Assembly: GCF_013426895.1 (NCBI RefSeq) | Contig: NZ_AP023176.1 | Span: 310,001-374,000, forward strand | DNA from: Paraburkholderia largidicola | GTDB lineage: Bacteria > Pseudomonadota > Gammaproteobacteria > Burkholderiales > Burkholderiaceae | Direction of reading: 5' to 3' | Length of the DNA: 64,000 nt | Shown: in pieces, positions 9,082 through 16,791 of the stretch | Numbering within the stretch: the stretch's first letter is position 1 | Layout: every line of letters starts with the position of its first letter | Notes under the pieces: generated by a model | Databases searched by the model: none | What the model saw: only the letters and a program-made list of their open reading frames with translations | Told to the model about the DNA's origin: nothing | Program-made: the position numbers and the translations under genes

Positions 9082-9484
9082 ATGGAACCTTGCAACATTC
9101 AATTTGCGGTGGATCACCTTTGCCATTGGGCAAGCATGGGCGACTATGTGCTGATCCCGCCTGATCGCAGCTATGAAATCACACTGGGATATGAAGGTGA
9201 ACCTCCGCACGGAGATTCATATCACGTTGTTGATATAGCCAGGCGCCCGTTTCCCGGCTATGCATAGGGCAGCTTGTTCGTAAGGTCAGAATGTTGGACC
9301 TTCATTGCCCCCAGTTGGATGGATAATAAATTTGAAAGGCTGACGACGATTATCGAATTCCAGATATTTCGTTTTGCCGCGATACGTCTATCATTCCCGT
9401 ATCGAGTGCCCGCTAATTTTAGACGCAACGTGCGAACAAGAGGGGGATGGGTTCAACGGCTCAGAGGCTTGGGTAACTTATTGA
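9082..9484 (+). pseudogene. Orphan small protein interrupted by an amber codon and a frameshift
   Basis: Translation from ATG runs through DYVLIPPDRSYEITLGYEGE and PFPGYA, meets an in-frame TAG at 9265, then continues in the same frame as GSLFVRSECWTFIAPSW. A tryptophan (TGG to TAG) would fit at the stop. Near base 9365 the coding signal moves to another frame (YFVLPRYVYHSRIECP, then DGFNGSEAWVTY) and ends at TGA. The rebuilt product has about 134 residues. The family was not recognised. One nonsense and one frameshift mutation indicate a dead gene, or a gene needing recoding. Confidence 0.65.
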
Positions 9485-9756
9485 CAAGTTCCGGGCTTTA
9501 TCGCCGGTTCAAACTCGTCGTTCTTGAGGCTGTCGAACGAGCGCGCGAATTGATCAGCGCGACTTCCTGTCAATCGTTGGGATCTGGCTTTTGAAGAACG
9601 CTACTTGTTACGCATTATGCTAATGGCATGACGCTGCTGGGAGTGCTATTTGAACCAAACTCTAGTTCTGCATTCTGAGCGCTCTATCGCATTGCGTCGG
9701 TCATCATTTATTTGTTAGCATCAACGCGTTTAGCGTTCATCTGGCGTAATACCGAA
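9485..9756. other. Gene-free stretch ahead of the PAAR gene
   Basis: No protein-like frame is seen. The stretch is richer in A+T than the average here and contains the promoter region expected for the PAAR operon. No clear repeat copy lies in it. Confidence 0.4.
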
Positions 9757-10282
9757 ATGACAAATGGATCGACCATACGGGTAGGCGACAAAACGGATCA
9801 TGGGGGTGAAGTCGTCGAGGGATTTTCCTTTTTTTCAGATCGATGGACGGCCGGCCGCCGGTGTTGGACATGCGGTCACCTGCCCGAAATGCAGCGGCAG
9901 GCACTACATCGTAGGAGGTGTAGATAGTTTCTCGATTCGAGGAGTTGCAGTCGCTATTCATGGCATGAAGACATCTTGCGGAGCGACGCTCATTGCGTCA
10001 CAAAGCAATCATATGCTCGAACACACGAGTGGCGCAGTCGGGGAAGCAACAGGAGGGTTTGGGGCAGATAACCTGCCGGAACACATCAGTTCAGACGATG
10101 ATCTTGAACAGATCTTTATCTTCAAACACACTGATACCGGCGAACCGGTTCGGGGAATGGCCTATAAGCTGATAAGCAACGGATCGAGTCTCGGTGATGT
10201 CGCACAATTGACAGGTGGATCAACAGAAGCTCTTTCTCTCACTGACTATCCGAATCTTCAACTTGTCGCATGGCGCACATAG
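9757..10282 (+). pseudogene. PAAR-domain type VI secretion spike protein, frameshifted at a T7 run
   Basis: The N-terminus MTNGSTIRVGDKTDHGGEVV is a PAAR start. After a run of seven T (9829-9835) the PAAR motif continues one frame on: FFQIDGRPAAGVGHAVTCPK, then IRGVAVAIHGMKTSCGATLI. The C-terminal 85 residues (FIFKHTDTGEPVRGMAYKLI and following) resemble the transthyretin-like extensions attached to many PAAR proteins. Removing one T would give a full 174-residue PAAR protein, which would cap the VgrG spike and carry a toxin. It ends six bases before the hydrolase gene. A downstream start in the second frame at about 9800 would lack the PAAR N-terminus. Whether it is dead, slippage-dependent or a sequencing error is open. 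Confidence 0.75.
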
Positions 10283-10288
10283 CCAGAC

Positions 10289-10900
10289 ATGCCGGATATT
10301 GACGATCAGACCAGGAAGCTCGCTGGCATAGCCTACGGTGAAGCGTCCGTTGATGACGATCCCGACGAGATAGGCGGTATAGCGTTCGCCGTTGCAAATC
10401 GTTGCCGCGCTTGGGGTGGAAAGACTGTGGATCAGCTATTGAGCGCTGATCCCAACTACACATACGCCGTCAGCGACGGAAACGCTCGCTTCGGAAAGCT
10501 CATGAGCAGCAGTAATGCAGGTGTTGCGAAAGATCCCGGCATGTCGCTTGCCGTCGAGTGGGCCAGGAAGGCACTCGTCGCCGATGGCACGGATCCCTCA
10601 GGGGGCGGGTTTTGGTGGGATGGTTTAGATTTCAAGAGCAACTATGCCCACCACCCGAAAGTTCGCGACGGTTTCAGGTACGGTTCCCCGGAGCACAACA
10701 TTTTTGACGTTCCGGAGGCACGTCGCCCGGTGACGATATGGTGGCAGGTGAAAAACAAGAAGACGGGCCAGCTCGTGAATTCATCGGTTCGTGGAAAGTA
10801 CGATGCAATCTGGGTTTCTACTGCAGCGCACGGCCACACTATCTTCTGGAAACATGATCCGGACTACATCTCTGCGACTAGTGGCAAGGTGTATCGATGA
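10289..10900 (+). CDS. SleB/CwlJ-like putative peptidoglycan hydrolase, candidate type VI effector
   Basis: A 203-residue protein without a signal peptide. The N-terminal third resembles cell-wall hydrolases of the SleB (Hydrolase_2) type: AGIAYGEAS with Glu18 as likely catalytic acid, then IGGIAFAVANRC (residues 28-39) in the position of the family's VALVVLNR helix, and SGGGFWWDG at 104-112 in place of the usual GxxxFY block. It starts six bases after the PAAR gene and overlaps by four bases a gene for an exported protein. This is the standard order carrier, toxin, immunity. Cleavage of peptidoglycan in a rival's periplasm is the inferred role. Confidence 0.7.
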   Translation: MPDIDDQTRKLAGIAYGEASVDDDPDEIGGIAFAVANRCRAWGGKTVDQLLSADPNYTYAVSDGNARFGKLMSSSNAGVAKDPGMSLAVEWARKALVADGTDPSGGGFWWDGLDFKSNYAHHPKVRDGFRYGSPEHNIFDVPEARRPVTIWWQVKNKKTGQLVNSSVRGKYDAIWVSTAAHGHTIFWKHDPDYISATSGKVYR

Positions 10901-11580
10901 TGCGTAAGACTACCCTTATGGCGCTACTGTTGTGCGCATCCCGATGTGCGCTCGCAGGGGAGGTGTATGACGGCTATCAGGCTTTCTTTGATCGCCAAGC
11001 AGGGCAGGTCTTCACGTCGCCTGTCTCAAGCGACTACCTGCCGTCAACCTATGACAGTCGAGGGGTACCACAAGCTGCATGGCAGGGTCGAGTCGGAAAC
11101 AGGAGTGTCTCTTTGGTTGTGGGCGATCAGACACTTCGCATCAATGGCAAACGCTACGAGTATTCGCGATCGGTCCGCTTGCCATCGGATGGTCGAGGCG
11201 ACGTGGACCCAAGATCCATCACTCTCTATGTGACACGATACACGAAAAACGCCGGCCCCATGCTTTGCCTTGAGTCGACCGGGACTGGTTCAGGGTCCGC
11301 AGACAGATATGCGCAAGTGTATGTGATCAATCAAGCGCAATCCAAGTTCACGCTGTTGAAGTTGCCTTCTCTTTTTGGATCGTGTCGAGGCCTTATCGAA
11401 GATCATTCGGAACTACGGTTTCCTGCGTTTTCGTATCGGCGCGCGGGGCAGGCGGTCGATCCAGTTGGCACCGATGTACAGTACTACTCGATTGTTTCGG
11501 GCCGATATGTGCCCACTTCAAGGCGTCTGGCCACTCGCTTTGTCGAGCCAGGAAATGTGTTCAAGTTCGAGGTCGAATGA
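10897..11580 (+). CDS. Exported protein, candidate immunity to the SleB-like effector
   Basis: A 227-residue protein with a signal peptide of about 20 residues ending ALAG, so it is predicted to be periplasmic. The mature part is rich in beta strands and has two cysteines (in MLCLEST and FGSCRGLI) that could form a disulphide. No family was recognised. Its ATG overlaps the stop of the hydrolase gene (ATGA), which implies tight co-translation. Immunity to a peptidoglycan-cutting effector must act in the periplasm, which fits the signal peptide. The role is inferred from context only. Confidence 0.62.
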   Translation: MMRKTTLMALLLCASRCALAGEVYDGYQAFFDRQAGQVFTSPVSSDYLPSTYDSRGVPQAAWQGRVGNRSVSLVVGDQTLRINGKRYEYSRSVRLPSDGRGDVDPRSITLYVTRYTKNAGPMLCLESTGTGSGSADRYAQVYVINQAQSKFTLLKLPSLFGSCRGLIEDHSELRFPAFSYRRAGQAVDPVGTDVQYYSIVSGRYVPTSRRLATRFVEPGNVFKFEVE

Positions 11581-11981
11581 GGTCGGCATGGGAGAATGAC
11601 CCGGCGCCCCCGAGGTCTGTCACCACTGCAGAGTCCTTCTGTCAATTTTGTCACTGCTGTAACCAGTCGGTAGTCTCGGAGTGGCCGGCGGCGAAGCTGC
11701 TGGCGTGCTGAGCGTGAAGACTTCGCTGCATGAGCTGCGCAGCGGGTCTTCGAATGTCCGCTGTCGCGCACTTCAATTGTCCGCTTCGGGTCGGTTTGGA
11801 GCGTTCGCTGTCGGCCCCGATACGGCCATGAGCGGTCGGTCGACACGGTGGCGTAGATCGTCGACCATGGGCTTCAATAGCGGATTGAAACGGCATCGAC
11901 ACCGTTAGCGACCGAACTCTATCCGGCGTCGAAGTGGTTTTGCCCAACGGTACAGACGAAATCAAAATAAGGAGAAACGAT
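11581..11981. other. Intergenic stretch with duplicated repeat fragments
   Basis: No gene is seen. From about 11750 there are two partial left blocks (AATGTCCGCTGTCGCGCAC and AATTGTCCGCTTCGGGTCG) before copy F of the island repeat. Confidence 0.5.
11773..11870 (+). repeat. Island repeat, copy F
   Basis: TGTCCGCTTCGGGTCGG is the left block; CTGTCGGCCCCGATACGGCC and GTCGACAC then AGATCGTCGACCATGG form the right block. It precedes the zinc-ribbon gene by 111 bases. Confidence 0.7.
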
Positions 11982-12314
11982 ATGCTGTGTCCGGTTTGCA
12001 ACTCTCAAAACCTGGCTACGAGCGTAAAGTGTTTTCAATGCGGAACGACACTTATACACGAAGCTACAGGCCACTCGACCGCGTACATAAAAGGGGCTAG
12101 GAGGGTTGATTCATATACTTGTGGACTCGTGGGCGCCATCTCTACCTTGGTACTCGCAGTCGTCTTATTGAAAACGCTATTTTCCGATTGGAATCTAAAC
12201 GCGCCTCTCATTTGTTTCATTGGCTTTTTTCTCGGTGGAATGGCCGGCCGATTCATTGCATGGTTGAAATGGCGTGATCTTTTGCGACTGTCGAAATCGA
12301 TCGGAATGCGATGA
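11982..12314 (+). CDS. Small zinc-ribbon membrane protein
   Basis: A 110-residue protein with an N-terminal zinc ribbon made of CPVC (residues 3-6) and CFQC (18-21 region), followed by two hydrophobic segments (about 48-68 and 78-97) and a basic tail. It is therefore likely a small inner-membrane protein with a cytoplasmic metal-binding head. An AAGGAG site eight bases upstream decides the start over an in-frame ATG at 11934. It is the last intact small gene of the repeat island. Its function is unknown. Confidence 0.65.
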   Translation: MLCPVCNSQNLATSVKCFQCGTTLIHEATGHSTAYIKGARRVDSYTCGLVGAISTLVLAVVLLKTLFSDWNLNAPLICFIGFFLGGMAGRFIAWLKWRDLLRLSKSIGMR

Positions 12315-12434
12315 ACGAAACCACCTGCAGAAGAGATAAGCATACATTCCAGGCCATCAATCGATTTTGCACGTTGACCGAGCGACAGGATGGAATGTTC
12401 GCTTCAGTTCCAACGCGAGACATCAAACTCATGC

Positions 12435-13364
12435 CTAAATCACCTCTGTCGAATTGATGGAATGGAAGTGCGGTAGGACTACTTTCCCGAGTTCTTCGAG
12501 TGTTTCCGCAAGCGGACGGTGGTTACGTCTGAAATGCAGCGAGATATGATGAACCCCGGCAGCTTTCATCTCCGTCAGTTCCTCGATCAGCGTAAAGCAT
12601 CCCGCACGCACGCCAAATCGGTGCCGCGTCAGCGGCGCGTAGGGGTTATCAGCCAGATCCAGATGGACAACGCTGATATATGGCTTGCTTCCGGCTACCG
12701 CGCGCCATGCGGCGGCCCGGCGGCGATGATCGTCAGGCGTGCCCGGATAAGCGAGGCAACCATCCATATGTTCACCAAGCCATGAGAGTTGTTGCTGCGC
12801 GCGGCCCGCGACGAGAAGCGGCAACCGGTGATCCATATATGGCAACACTTCAATTCCCGGCGGTAAATAATCTAGACCATCGCTCCGCAGTAGCGCGATC
12901 TGCTCCCTAAAGTTCTCACCTCGCGAGTCGAAGTCACGTCCGAAGATAGGGTATTCCACTGGCCTGTCTCCGCTTGCCACGCCCAGAAGCAATCTGTTGC
13001 TACTCAGACTTTGGATCGTTGCTGCTGACTTGAGCGTGAGTAGCGGTTCGCGGAGAGGCAATACGATAGCTGCCGTCCCAAGCAAGATTCGGCGGGTAAT
13101 GGCAGCCAGGTAGCCGATATAGGTGAATGCCTCGTAGATTTGGCCTGCGTCACCAAATGACGGATCGAACAGCGGCACGTCCCGTATCCACATCGCGCGG
13201 AACCCAAGTCTGTCGACGAGTTGCGCCAGCTCGGCGTGGTGACTCATATCGGGAATGCCCGCGCGATGTGTAGGGCGCGAAGCGGCCACCCAATCGTTGT
13301 CGAGTGGAAGTTCGACGCCAATGCTGAAGCCACCCGATGTGAGGGTTTTGAGCGCGTTTTGCAT
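12435..13364 (-). CDS. LLM class flavin-dependent oxidoreductase
   Basis: A 309-residue member of the bacterial luciferase-like monooxygenase superfamily (TIM barrel, reduced FMN or F420). It shows the expected order: N-terminal GFSIGVELPL strand, an AELAQLVDRLGFRAMWIRD helix and strand, and the LLLGVASGDRPVEYPIFG segment near the cofactor phosphate site. Some members of this subgroup are annotated as TIGR03571-type oxidoreductases. The substrate is unknown. It follows the MoaF-like gene by 12 bases on the same strand, so the two are probably one operon. Confidence 0.85.
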   Translation of the reverse strand: MQNALKTLTSGGFSIGVELPLDNDWVAASRPTHRAGIPDMSHHAELAQLVDRLGFRAMWIRDVPLFDPSFGDAGQIYEAFTYIGYLAAITRRILLGTAAIVLPLREPLLTLKSAATIQSLSSNRLLLGVASGDRPVEYPIFGRDFDSRGENFREQIALLRSDGLDYLPPGIEVLPYMDHRLPLLVAGRAQQQLSWLGEHMDGCLAYPGTPDDHRRRAAAWRAVAGSKPYISVVHLDLADNPYAPLTRHRFGVRAGCFTLIEELTEMKAAGVHHISLHFRRNHRPLAETLEELGKVVLPHFHSINSTEVI

Positions 13365-13376
13365 GAGAAGGCTCCG

Positions 13377-13700
13377 TCAGAGCGGACGCAAGCTGCCGAT
13401 CAAGCGGTGAAGGACGAGTTGAGGCGTAGTGAAATAAGAGAGGGAATGGCCGTTGTCGAAGTCGTCGATATGTACGACGGTCGAGCGATCGGCTTCTTGC
13501 CATGCGATTGCATAGATTCCCGGCGAAATTCGTTGCCAGGCGTACTGCACTTCGCCTTTCGCTCCCCTGTAGGAACCTTCAGTAATCTCGTAGCCCATCG
13601 TTACGCCGTCCCTGTCGTATCGGTTAATGGCCGTCAACTCCTCGTAGCGGACTTCAAAGGCTTTACCGGCAAAAGGCGGGAGGTCGGGTGTCGACTTCAT
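13377..13700 (-). CDS. MoaF-related small protein
   Basis: A 107-residue protein whose C-terminal half (YAIAWQEADRSTVVHIDDFD and the NGHSLSYF that follows) matches the calycin-like beta barrel of MoaF and MoaF-related domains. True MoaF is about 250 residues, so this is a single-domain relative. The name does not prove a part in molybdenum cofactor synthesis, and no moa genes are nearby. It is transcribed with the LLM flavoenzyme and may bind a small ligand for it. Confidence 0.6.
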   Translation of the reverse strand: MKSTPDLPPFAGKAFEVRYEELTAINRYDRDGVTMGYEITEGSYRGAKGEVQYAWQRISPGIYAIAWQEADRSTVVHIDDFDNGHSLSYFTTPQLVLHRLIGSLRPL

Positions 13701-13863
13701 TCGATTGATCCTCGCAAGTGAAAATTGAATCGGCTCGCAAATAAGAGCCTCTACGGGGGACGGTCCAGGCGATAGCGGAGTGGTAGTCGACCGCGCCGGG
13801 CTGTCGACCCGACGCGATGTCCTTGGCTCAAAGCGTAGTTTCCGTAGCCAGAGTGGCAGAACC

Positions 13864-15024
13864 CTAGGTCAGCGCGTAAGACCGGGCTCCCGTCCCGGCA
13901 AGATTGCCACCATCGACAATCAGATACTCGGGGCGAATCGGCCTTCCTTCAAAGAAACATTGAAGGATTTCGAGTGTGCCGGCGGCGTATCGCGCTTGTC
14001 CCGACAGCGAACTGCCCGACATGTGCGGTGTCATTCCGTTGTACGGCATCGTCCGCCACGGGTGATCCACGGGCGCCGGTTGCGGAAACCAGACGTCGCC
14101 AGCGTAGCCAGCCAGATGGCCTGATTGCAGAGCTTTCACGATTGCGTCACGATCACACAACGCTCCACGAGCGGTGTTGATGAGATAGAACCCACGTTTA
14201 GCGAGCCCCAGCATCTTCTCGTTGAAAAAGCCTTGAGTGGAAGGATAGAGCGGCATCTGAAGATTGATGATGTCGCAGACCTTGACGAGATCCTCGGGTG
14301 TATCGTGATGAATCAGGCCGAGTTCTGTTTCGACGGCCGAGGGGAGGCGATGGCGTTGGTAGTAGTGCAGCTTGACATCGAACGGCTTGAGTCGGCGTAA
14401 CACAGCGAGCCCAATCCTGCCCGCGCCGAGCGTACCGAAATGCATGCCTTCGACGTCGTAGCTGCGGCTTACGCAATCTGCGATGTTCCATCCGCCATTC
14501 ACCGCGAACTGATGGGCGGGAAGGTAGTTTCGAACGAGACCTAGTACCATCATCACCACATGCTCGGCGACACTGATGCTGTTCGAGAATGTCTCTTCCG
14601 CGACGGTAATGCCGTGCGCCGCCGCGGCTTTCAGGTCGACGTGATCCGAGCCGATGCCTGCCGTGAGAGCGAGCTTCAGCTTCTTCGCCTTAGCGATACG
14701 CTCGGCCGTCAGATACGCTGGCCAGAAAGGCTGGGAAATTACGACATCTGCATCAACAAGGTGCCTGTCGAAGGTCGAATCGACGCCATCTTTGTCGCTG
14801 GTCACTACGAGCTCGTGGCCATTTTTTTCGAGGTAGTAGCGTAGGCCCAACTCTCCCGATACGCAGCCGACAAGTTCGCCCGGCCTGAAGCCGAGCGGAC
14901 CTTCGGGTGACGGCACGGTTTGTCCGTTAGGGTAATGGGTGATGGTCGGAATATCGTCGCGTACATACTTGGGCGGATATCCGGTTACCGGGTCGGGGTA
15001 AAGGACACACAAAATCTTGGCCAT
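13864..15024 (-). CDS. fdh: Formate dehydrogenase, predicted NADP-preferring
   Basis: A 386-residue cofactor-free D-2-hydroxyacid-dehydrogenase-type formate dehydrogenase that oxidises formate to CO2. The catalytic set known from Pseudomonas sp. 101 is complete: Ile124, Asn148, Arg286, Asp310, Gln315 and His334. The dinucleotide motif is GTLGAGRIG (197-205). At the position that selects the cofactor this protein has Gln223 (HYYQRHRLP), where NAD-specific enzymes have Asp. Burkholderia stabilis NADP-dependent enzyme also has Gln there, so NADP use is predicted. The start MAKILCVLYP is chosen by alignment with the family. An A+T-rich 300-base space upstream likely holds its promoter. Confidence 0.92.
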   Translation of the reverse strand: MAKILCVLYPDPVTGYPPKYVRDDIPTITHYPNGQTVPSPEGPLGFRPGELVGCVSGELGLRYYLEKNGHELVVTSDKDGVDSTFDRHLVDADVVISQPFWPAYLTAERIAKAKKLKLALTAGIGSDHVDLKAAAAHGITVAEETFSNSISVAEHVVMMVLGLVRNYLPAHQFAVNGGWNIADCVSRSYDVEGMHFGTLGAGRIGLAVLRRLKPFDVKLHYYQRHRLPSAVETELGLIHHDTPEDLVKVCDIINLQMPLYPSTQGFFNEKMLGLAKRGFYLINTARGALCDRDAIVKALQSGHLAGYAGDVWFPQPAPVDHPWRTMPYNGMTPHMSGSSLSGQARYAAGTLEILQCFFEGRPIRPEYLIVDGGNLAGTGARSYALT

Positions 15025-15327
15025 GTCTGCTCCGTATGAAGAAATTGTCACTAGCAGGTTTTTAACGAACTAGTATCTGTATTTGGAATCTCTAAGCTGA
15101 ATATATCTTCTCTTATTGCACGAAATTATTTCGGAATGCGATTAATAATGATTTTTTAATGGAAGTCGAACGATTTTTTTGTCGAAATAATAGAGGTGCT
15201 TCTGACGCAAGAAATCGCAGTTCCGATATGACAGTGGTTATCGTCGATGTCGAGGATGTTAGTGTCGGATTTTCAGGCTGTGGACCAGAGAGCCCTGTTG
15301 CTTATCGCCATACCAGCAAGCGCCCGT
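15025..15327 (-). promoter_or_regulatory. A+T-rich upstream region of the formate dehydrogenase gene
   Basis: No gene is present. The stretch around 15060-15200 is strikingly rich in A+T, with ATGATTTTTTAATGG and several poly-T runs, in a G+C-rich neighbourhood. It is the likely promoter and regulator-binding region for the fdh transcript on the minus strand. Confidence 0.45.
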
Positions 15328-16122
15328 TCAGGTAAGACTGTCTACAATCCCACCGTCTACCCGCAATGCGGCTCCTGTGGTGGCAGAGGCCTGGGTCGAA
15401 CACGCGTACACAACCATATTTGCGACTTCCTCCGTCGAGGCGGCGCGCCGGATGATGGATGACCCGCGCGTTGCCATGACAAACTCGTTCAGCGCCTGTT
15501 CGATTGTCTTGCCTTCTTTCTTCGCTGTTTCTGCAACCATTTTGCGCGCTCCTTCCGACGCGGTTGGCCCAGGTAGAACAGCATTCACGGTCACGCCACT
15601 TCCCGCAGCGAACTTCGCAATCCCGCGCGCGATGCTGAGTTGAGCCGTCTTCGAAAATCCATAAGCAAGCATATCGGGAGGAATCTTCAGTCCCGATTCT
15701 GACGACATGAAGACCACTCGGCCCCACTTGCGCTCCATCATTCCTCGCAAATAGGCACGGGTGAGTCGAACGCCCGACATAACATTCATGCAAAAGTAAC
15801 GCTCCCAGTCTTCATCCTTCGTGGTGAAGAGGTCGCCGGGGCCGAACACTCCCAGATTGTTGACGAGAATATCCGCGGCTGGTATGGCTTTCACCAGCGC
15901 GTCGGTTCCCGCTTGAGTACTGAGATCGCTTGGAATGCCACACAGTTTTGCGTCGGCAATCCGATCACGAATCTTCGCAATAGCGCTGTCGACAGCATCT
16001 TTCGACCGACCGTTGATGATCGTATTCGCACCCGCTTCCGCGAGGCCAGTTGCGATCGCAAGGCCTATACCGCCGCTTGACGCGCTGACAATCGCAGTTT
16101 TTCCAGAAAGATCGATTTTCAC
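15328..16122 (-). CDS. SDR family oxidoreductase (enoyl/3-oxoacyl reductase-like)
   Basis: A 264-residue classical SDR: cofactor motif SASSGGIG, then NNLG, the Ser of SSESG and the active-site pair in YGFSK, and a C-terminal GAALRVDGGIV typical of FabG-like enzymes. The GTG start (VKIDLSGKTA) is preferred because GGAGCAGG lies just upstream and the fold begins immediately; a TTG eight codons earlier is possible. It resembles SDRs of plant-derived or aromatic compound pathways, but the substrate is unknown. It is 303 bases ahead of fdh on the same strand. Confidence 0.87.
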   Translation of the reverse strand: MKIDLSGKTAIVSASSGGIGLAIATGLAEAGANTIINGRSKDAVDSAIAKIRDRIADAKLCGIPSDLSTQAGTDALVKAIPAADILVNNLGVFGPGDLFTTKDEDWERYFCMNVMSGVRLTRAYLRGMMERKWGRVVFMSSESGLKIPPDMLAYGFSKTAQLSIARGIAKFAAGSGVTVNAVLPGPTASEGARKMVAETAKKEGKTIEQALNEFVMATRGSSIIRRAASTEEVANMVVYACSTQASATTGAALRVDGGIVDSLT

Positions 16123-16358
16123 GTTCCTGCTCCGAAAAGCCTTCAACAGAAGAGGTAGTAGACTGCGCAGCCTGCCGTGCCGGCTACCGGGTTCCGGCGA
16201 CGTGGTCTGTACGCGGGAACATCTCGGCCTCTAGCCGAAGGCGTTGTGCGTTCAGGGTCAGTTGTGAACGGTAAGCGAATCGAAGCGGCTCCGGGAGGAT
16301 GAGTTGGAATTCAACCCGAATGGAACGAGCTGATTCGCTTCCGTTCACACTGTCGCGC
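16123..16358. other. Intergenic stretch between SRPBCC and SDR genes
   Basis: No gene is seen. A tract near 16258-16345 contains two facing copies of GTGAACGGTAAGCGAATCGA-like and GATTCGCTTCCGTTCAC sequence, an imperfect inverted repeat that could be an operator or a hairpin. Confidence 0.45.
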
Positions 16359-16781
16359 TTACTTCGCCTTTTTCGCCAATCCCGTAGCGAGAGCCTTCAG
16401 GCCGTCCTCGTAGATTCCCTCGAACAGCTTTGAGATCTCCTGATCACTCACGGTCGTGGGTGTAAAGCGGCCCGACCATTCGACGCGACTCGACGTGGCG
16501 CCAGTCTCGACCACTTTCAAAGTCGAACGATAGTCTTTGACGGGGAACGGTGCCTTCAGGATGGCGTAGCTATAACTGCGCGCTGCATTGTCGAACGCGA
16601 TCAGCCTCTCGACGATCGCTTCCCCATTCGGGTTAGCGAGATGCCGCACGCGCCCGCCTTCGCTCAGTTCGCTTTTGGGGATGTACGGCAGCCAGTCTGG
16701 CAACGAGCCAAATCCACCAATCAATTGCCACACCTGATCAGCCGGCTGCGGAATATCAATCCTTGTAGATGCTTCAGCCAT
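16359..16781 (-). CDS. SRPBCC family (polyketide cyclase/START-like) protein
   Basis: A 140-residue START/Bet v1-like protein. It opens with the usual strand and helix of the family (RIDIPQPADQVWQLIGGFG), then shows LPDWLPYI and a central VEWSGRF strand, ending with a long helix. Proteins of this kind bind hydrophobic ligands or act as cyclases and dehydratases. It starts ten bases after the aldo/keto reductase stop, so they form an operon, and both may act on the same small molecule. Confidence 0.82.
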   Translation of the reverse strand: MAEASTRIDIPQPADQVWQLIGGFGSLPDWLPYIPKSELSEGGRVRHLANPNGEAIVERLIAFDNAARSYSYAILKAPFPVKDYRSTLKVVETGATSSRVEWSGRFTPTTVSDQEISKLFEGIYEDGLKALATGLAKKAK

Positions 16782-16791
16782 GACGCCTCCT

